Shown: in pieces, positions 60,322-64,000 of the stretch | How the letters are laid out: each line of letters opens with the position of its first letter | How positions within the stretch are numbered: the stretch's first letter is position 1 | DNA from: Lentisphaerae bacterium GWF2_49_21 | GTDB lineage: Bacteria; Verrucomicrobiota; Lentisphaeria; Victivallales; GWF2-50-93 | DNA length: 64,000 nt | Assembly (NCBI GenBank): GCA_001804805.1 | Contig: MHBH01000032.1 | Location: 167,797 to 231,796, forward strand | Direction: 5' to 3' | Made by a program: the position numbers and the translations under genes | The notes under the pieces: generated by a model | What the model was told of the DNA's origin: nothing | What the model saw: only the letters and a program-made list of their open reading frames with translations | The model's database searches: none

Positions 60322-60444
60322 ATGAAGACGATTAAGCTGTCGGAATGCAAGGGGGTTCTGCGGGTAATAGCGCAGGCGATGATCAGGGCGCATGGATTTT
60401 ACATCTGCAAGGTCAGAGGCGAAAAGATCAAGGTGGTAGCATGA
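60322..60444 (+). CDS. 40-residue hypothetical protein of a micro-operon
   Basis: The ORF MKTIKLSECKGVLRVIAQAM... has a perfect AGGAGG six to ten bases before the ATG and a sigma70-type promoter just upstream. It is basic and ends GEKIKVVA, with two cysteines. It overlaps the next gene by four bases (ATGA), a strong sign of real translation. I know no family. Confidence 0.65.
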   Translation: MKTIKLSECKGVLRVIAQAMIRAHGFYICKVRGEKIKVVA

Positions 60445-60575
60445 AGAACATCCATGCCCAGATACTGGGCAGGCTCGGAGGCGTCAAGACATCAAAAGCC
60501 AAGGCAAGGGCGTCAAGGGCCAACGGCAAAAAAGGCGGATACAGGAAAACCAGGAAGTATCTGGAATCCCTTTAG
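60441..60575 (+). CDS. 44-residue basic Gly/Lys-rich protein of a micro-operon
   Basis: The protein reads MKNIHAQILGRLGGVKTSKA, then ARASRANGKKGGYRKTRK and LESL. The pattern GxxGGxxxSxAKxxASRANGKKGG is common in very small basic proteins of mobile or toxin-antitoxin-like loci, usually unannotated, and may bind nucleic acid. It is translationally coupled to the 40-residue protein. Function unknown; a role with its partner in a regulated, DNA-associated unit is inference. Confidence 0.7.
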   Translation: MKNIHAQILGRLGGVKTSKAKARASRANGKKGGYRKTRKYLESL

Positions 60576-60700
60576 AGGTATTTTTCAGAGGCACCAAAAA
60601 TTGACTTGACAGGATAACGGGATTGGCAGGATAAGGTGCATTCAATAAAAATCATAGATATCCTGTAATCCGGTCAGAAATATTCCGATGTCCTATATAT

Positions 60701-61240
60701 TTATTCCTTGCTGAATGAGATCTTCCTGATGCTGACATTCACATTCTTCGCATCCTGCGACCACATGTGAACCATGAGCTCCCAGGCAACGCCGGAGACG
60801 AATTCTGATTTTTCCGTAAGAAGATCGGCAATTGGAATTTTGACCGCCGTGAATTCGGCAGGGAGCTTGTTGTCCTTGCAGTATTTCTTGATTTCAACGC
60901 TGCCGCTGGGCTTGTGCTTGTTGTCCTTGAGGGCGATCTGCACGTTGTCTGGACTGCCGTCGGCCTTGAGTTCGACTATTAGGAACTTGTAGTCTGCGGC
61001 CTTCACTCCTGCGTCTTCCGGCCAGTATCCTTCCCAGTTCAGTCCAATGCCGCTCCATTCAGTTTCGGTGAGATTGATTTTCAGGACATCCTCCGCAACC
61101 TCGGCCGTCGCCTTTGTCTTCCACGTCTGGGTTTTGCCGACCTTGTCCTTTGCGCTCCACACGACTTTTTCCTCAGCCATTGCCGAGACGGTGAGCCCGA
61201 GGATGCACATGATGGCCACGAACCTTGATACAGTCTTCAT
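60701..61240 (-). CDS. Exported carbohydrate-binding-like protein
   Basis: The 179-residue protein has a signal peptide (MKTVSRFVAIMCILGLTVSAMA). The mature part is a beta-sandwich resembling CBM11/CIA30-type domains: LKINLTETEWSGIGLNWEGYWPEDAG, FLIVELKADGSPDNVQIALKD, FTAVKIPIADLL, and NVNVSIRKISFS. It probably binds a glycan in the envelope or outside; no catalytic domain is attached. AGGTATATA before the ATG is a fair ribosome site. Confidence 0.8.
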   Translation of the reverse strand: MKTVSRFVAIMCILGLTVSAMAEEKVVWSAKDKVGKTQTWKTKATAEVAEDVLKINLTETEWSGIGLNWEGYWPEDAGVKAADYKFLIVELKADGSPDNVQIALKDNKHKPSGSVEIKKYCKDNKLPAEFTAVKIPIADLLTEKSEFVSGVAWELMVHMWSQDAKNVNVSIRKISFSKE

Positions 61241-61329
61241 TATATACCTCCATTTATTTTTATTGTCGCTGGAAATCTAATTCAATAGAGGAGAACGTCA
61301 AGGGGGGAAGGCGGAATTTAGTGTCAAGA

Positions 61330-61520
61330 CATGAACATCCGCCGTCGCAGGGAAGCTATGGCGGACAGGTCGAACATTCAACTTCCAACATCGAACTTCG
61401 TAGTTACTAATAGTCTCGAAATAGAATGGAGTTCCAAAATAACGGAGGGCGGACCACGCTTAAGCGTGGTAAACTTTCCAGCGTGCCTTGCCGTAGCTTC
61501 CCAGCGAAGGCGGGTCCGCC
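61330..61520. repeat. Dispersed palindromes after an exported-protein gene
   Basis: TCCGCCGTCGCAGGGAAGC...GGCGGA (61337-61362) and GGCGGACC-ACGCTTAAGCGTGG, followed by a TGCCGTAGCTTCCCAGCGAAGGCGGG palindrome (about 61488-61515) between GGACC/GGTCC arms, occupy this gap. A single arm of the 30756-type element (TAAGTCCGTTAGGGCTGTTCTT) lies at 61638-61660. The gap 61241-61646 has no gene. Confidence 0.7.
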
Positions 61521-61646
61521 ACGTCGCGGGTTGGAAAATGAGCCTGCGAATTAGGGCAGCCCAACGGGATGGCAGCGAAGCGTCAAACCCGCGCTCCTTT
61601 GAAGAGGAAATACCTTGAAATTATCATGAGACGACTAGTAAGTCCG

Positions 61647-62462
61647 TTAGGGCTGTTCTTTTGATTTCGCCGGCAGGAGATCGTCCGGGGATATTTCCGG
61701 GCATTTGTATCCCGGGTACAGGACAAGCTTCATCCTGCGGTTGGATATGGCATCCGCCGGGCAATAGGTGATGCACCGCAGGCACTGCTGGCATTTTCCT
61801 GTCCAAGCCGGATATCCATCAGTGGTGGAATTTATATTGTCAACCGGACAGAGCCTGATGCAGAATCCGCATTTCGTGCATTTGCCCTTGTCGGCGTGGA
61901 AACCCTTCCCAAGGAATCCCGTACCCCCATGCTTGAAGAATTTTTCCGCGACAAGCTGCAGGGGATTAAGGAATGACGGACTTGCCGGCCATTGGGATTT
62001 TCCTTCGGATATTTCCTTTGCGAAATCCGCAGCTGCGGATTTCGCACGCTCCATGATCTGGAAATTCCTTGCATCATTATATTTGTGGAAGTAGTTGGGT
62101 GGCATTATGAATTCCCTGACCGCAAGAGGCATGTATCCTTTCTTCTTGAGAATATGGTAGAAGGGCCCTTTGACCAGTCCGGAAAATCCTGCAAGAGTCG
62201 AGATTAAAACCACCGGGACCGTTTTTTTAGTTTCCGGGAGGCTTCGGATCCAGTCACAGACGAAAGGTGGAGCCGTCGATGAATAGACTGGGAATGCGAT
62301 GGCGATTGTGGAATCATCTTCAAGATTATCCGGAACTGCGCAGGGCAGTGGGACGAGTCTTGTTTCAATGCCATGCTTTTGCATTTCTTCTGCGAACTGC
62401 CTTGAAGCCCAGAGAGTGTTTCCAGTTCCGGAGAAGAAATAGAGGATGATTTTTTTATTCAT
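61647..62462 (-). CDS. EFR1-family flavodoxin/ferredoxin
   Basis: The 271-residue protein has an N-terminal flavodoxin-like domain (FFSGTGNTLWASRQFAEEMQ, IAFPVYSSTAPPFVCDWI) and a C-terminal bacterial ferredoxin with two 4Fe-4S sets: CTKCGFCIRLCPVDNIN and CQQCLRCITYCPADAIS. Such EFR1 proteins carry electrons between flavin and iron-sulfur partners in the cytoplasm. Its physiological partner is unknown; the NuoF-GltD complex in the window is one candidate only by chemistry. Confidence 0.93.
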   Translation of the reverse strand: MNKKIILYFFSGTGNTLWASRQFAEEMQKHGIETRLVPLPCAVPDNLEDDSTIAIAFPVYSSTAPPFVCDWIRSLPETKKTVPVVLISTLAGFSGLVKGPFYHILKKKGYMPLAVREFIMPPNYFHKYNDARNFQIMERAKSAAADFAKEISEGKSQWPASPSFLNPLQLVAEKFFKHGGTGFLGKGFHADKGKCTKCGFCIRLCPVDNINSTTDGYPAWTGKCQQCLRCITYCPADAISNRRMKLVLYPGYKCPEISPDDLLPAKSKEQP

Positions 62463-62559
62463 TTCCCAGTCTTGTGTTTTTCATTGTCAACCATCCGTCA
62501 ATCCAGCGCGCCGCGCCATAGCTTCTCAGCGAAGGCGGGTCATCCAGCCACCCACTGCG

Positions 62560-63285
62560 TCACTCCCTTGGATGCCTGAGCTTACGGCATTTGGGGCACA
62601 TGAAGATATTAAGTCCGTATACTATGGCCTTCTCCGGAGTCTTCCTTATAGTGACACATTCGCCTGACTTTATATCATATGAATCAGGTGAATTGTCCGC
62701 CATGAGGATGCCGGGGCCGCGAGTAAGGATGATTTTAATTACAGAGTCGTCTGGCAGGACAAGATGGTTTGTGACTTCGGTACTGTTGCTGAAAGCTAGC
62801 CCGATGCCAAGTCTGAAGATACTATGGGTGATGCTCCTGTAGTAGGCGGTGCTTCCGTGGACAGTAGCAACAACGGCGCCATCGCCGACAATTTCCTCGC
62901 CATACTGTTTGCCGTTGATCAACACCTTGTAGCGTATTGCGCTTACCCGGTTGGAATTGTGGATGAAGATATCGTTCATGGCTATTGTCCTGAACTTTCC
63001 GCAGTCGGCTGAAAGTTTGACAAGGTCATATATTGGCAGGGAACCATCCTTTATGTAGCTGAATATCCTTCTGTAGGAGGAATGTTCCTTGCAGAGAGGG
63101 GCGGTACGGATATCCCTGATGGGGATTTTAGGGATCCCGGGATATTTGCGTTCGGCTCCCAGCAGGGCGCCATCCCCGCCATGTGTAATTATCACTTCTG
63201 GATTTTTTTTGACGACATCTATTCCTGTGGACTTGAAGTAAGGGATGATGTCTTCGAGAAATCTTCCCATCAGAATAGCTTTCAT
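62560..63285 (-). CDS. NAD-kinase-like (ATP-NAD kinase fold) protein with C-terminal CxxC
   Basis: The 241-residue protein has the kinase motif THGGDGALLGAE, a changed NE/D motif (NDIFIHN), and GDGAVVATVHGSTAYYRSI, where the usual TPTGSTAY is altered (VHGSTAY). The C-terminus ends MCPKCRKLRHPRE, an extra CxxC that standard NadK proteins lack. It may phosphorylate NAD or be a divergent member acting on another substrate. It starts three bases after the RNA methyltransferase gene, forming an operon. Confidence 0.85.
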   Translation of the reverse strand: MKAILMGRFLEDIIPYFKSTGIDVVKKNPEVIITHGGDGALLGAERKYPGIPKIPIRDIRTAPLCKEHSSYRRIFSYIKDGSLPIYDLVKLSADCGKFRTIAMNDIFIHNSNRVSAIRYKVLINGKQYGEEIVGDGAVVATVHGSTAYYRSITHSIFRLGIGLAFSNSTEVTNHLVLPDDSVIKIILTRGPGILMADNSPDSYDIKSGECVTIRKTPEKAIVYGLNIFMCPKCRKLRHPRE

Positions 63286-63288
63286 AAT

Positions 63289-63780
63289 TCATTGTCCCAG
63301 TTGATTGTTTTTCTGTTCCATCACCTTGGCAACCACTGAATATAATACGACGGCGGCGCAATTACCTACGTTTATTGAACTTTTAAAGCCGAACATCGGC
63401 AGACCTACTATACCATCGCAAAGCGGAATTGTCTCCGGAAGAATCCCAAGAGCTTCATTTCCAAAGACCAAAGCCAGGGGGAATTCATATTTCTTCTTCC
63501 ACGCACATACGGATTCCAGCCCCGTTTCCACGGCAAGTATCTGTTTTATTCCCTCGCTGCGGAGCTGCCTGACTGCGTGGCTCGATGTCTCAAAGTGGCG
63601 GGAACTGATAATCTGTTCAGCGCCCATTGCTGTTTTCGCAAGTTTGGGATGCGGCGGAAAAGGAGTATATCCGCAGCAGATGATCTCCTTTGCTGCAATA
63701 GCATCCGCAATCCTGAAGATGTTTCCAGTATTGTATGCGCTTCTTAACCTGTCGAGGACAATTGTCACTTCGTGTTTCAT
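63289..63780 (-). CDS. SpoU/TrmH-family RNA 2'-O-methyltransferase
   Basis: The protein of about 163 residues is a SPOUT methyltransferase: TIVLDRLRSAYNTGNIFRIADA (motif 1), LALVFGNEALGILPE (motif 2), and GLPMFGFKSSINVGNCAAVVLY (motif 3), which form the trefoil knot that binds AdoMet. It lacks an extra N-terminal domain, so it is of the short TrmL/TrmH type. I chose MKHEVTIVLDRL as start by family comparison; Met codons at 63813 and 63852 are in frame but have no better ribosome site. Substrate (tRNA or rRNA) is not clear. Confidence 0.9.
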   Translation of the reverse strand: MKHEVTIVLDRLRSAYNTGNIFRIADAIAAKEIICCGYTPFPPHPKLAKTAMGAEQIISSRHFETSSHAVRQLRSEGIKQILAVETGLESVCAWKKKYEFPLALVFGNEALGILPETIPLCDGIVGLPMFGFKSSINVGNCAAVVLYSVVAKVMEQKNNQLGQ

Positions 63781-63910
63781 ATGATATGCCGGAAATAAAT
63801 TTATCAGCTTCATACGCAAAAATCTAATAAAATCCGCAAATTTAACTGGCATTTCCTTTATACAATAATAATTTACTGCTCAAAGAAAGACACATCAGGA
63901 GGGAAAATAC

Positions 63911-64000
63911 ATGAACCAGGAATACGAGCAGCAGCCCGAAGATCAGCAGATGATGGAGCAGGCACCGCAGGATCAGCAGGTGATAAACGCACCGAGTTAT
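63911..64000 (+). CDS. Gln-rich protein, N-terminus only (3' end outside window)
   Basis: A perfect AGGAGG (63898-63903) lies seven bases before the ATG. The visible 30 residues (MNQEYEQQPEDQQMMEQAPQ and further) are mostly Gln, Glu and Pro, so this is a low-complexity start of an unknown protein. It is divergent from the SpoU methyltransferase gene. Confidence 0.6.
   Translation, partial: MNQEYEQQPEDQQMMEQAPQDQQVINAPSY

Overview
The window looks like a chromosomal segment of a member of the PVC superphylum, most likely a Lentisphaerota-type bacterium (inference from content, not a database match). The pointers are three prepilin-leader proteins of the kind abundant in Lentisphaerota and Planctomycetota, a TIGR04073-like small exported protein, many secreted glycan-active proteins (GH94-, GH5-, GH16-, GH114-like, sialidase, SGNH esterase), LacI/GntR/AraC regulators beside sugar genes, and a Gfo/Idh plus sugar-isomerase operon. 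Two tRNA genes are present, tRNA-Ala(CGC) and tRNA-Ser(CGA). I see no rRNA, CRISPR array, prophage or large insertion sequence.

Layout. 1-7510: end of a secreted serine protease, a MurB-Ddl fusion, a hisI/PpiD-like operon and a membrane-anchored zinc-motif protein. 7834-16264: acetolactate synthase, a TPR lipoprotein, two prepilin-like proteins, proC and a REP-associated tyrosine transposase. 16499-20416: a three-gene flavin/iron-sulfur NAD(P)H complex whose large subunit fuses NuoF to a GltD-like module. 20976-27028: an AddA/AddB-like helicase-nuclease pair. 27483-30682: tRNA-Ala, an RpoD-type sigma factor, a YgjP-like metallopeptidase and an orphan fumarase/tartrate dehydratase beta subunit. 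31025-38669: a sugar operon (GntR-LacI regulator, Gfo/Idh dehydrogenase, two sugar isomerase/epimerases, MFS transporter, GH94-like phosphorylase). 38776-41290: two damaged genes and a small restriction-modification pair. 41592-56146: secreted hydrolases, small envelope proteins, a PAS protein, AraC and LacI regulators with glycan-active genes, and a foldase. 56544-59063: a GH114-like protein and ResB/CcsA cytochrome c maturation genes. 59229-60575: tRNA-Ser with tandem GIY-YIG nuclease genes and a micro-operon. 60701-64000: an exported protein, an EFR1-type ferredoxin, an NAD-kinase-like protein, a SpoU methyltransferase and the start of a Gln-rich protein.

The most striking feature is the intergenic DNA. 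It is packed with several families of short palindromic repeats that are inserted into one another at exact positions. One family has the GGAG head plus hairpin layout of REP elements and surrounds the RAYT transposase gene. Small elements with terminal inverted repeats sit at 12363-12495 (with a 6-bp target duplication and an intact 'empty' relative at 30756-30846) and 20552-20979. Upstream of tRNA-Ser(CGA), tRNA 5' halves broken at the same base inside the anticodon alternate with near-identical GIY-YIG genes. This suggests a tiny element that enters the anticodon loop and rebuilds the tRNA each time.
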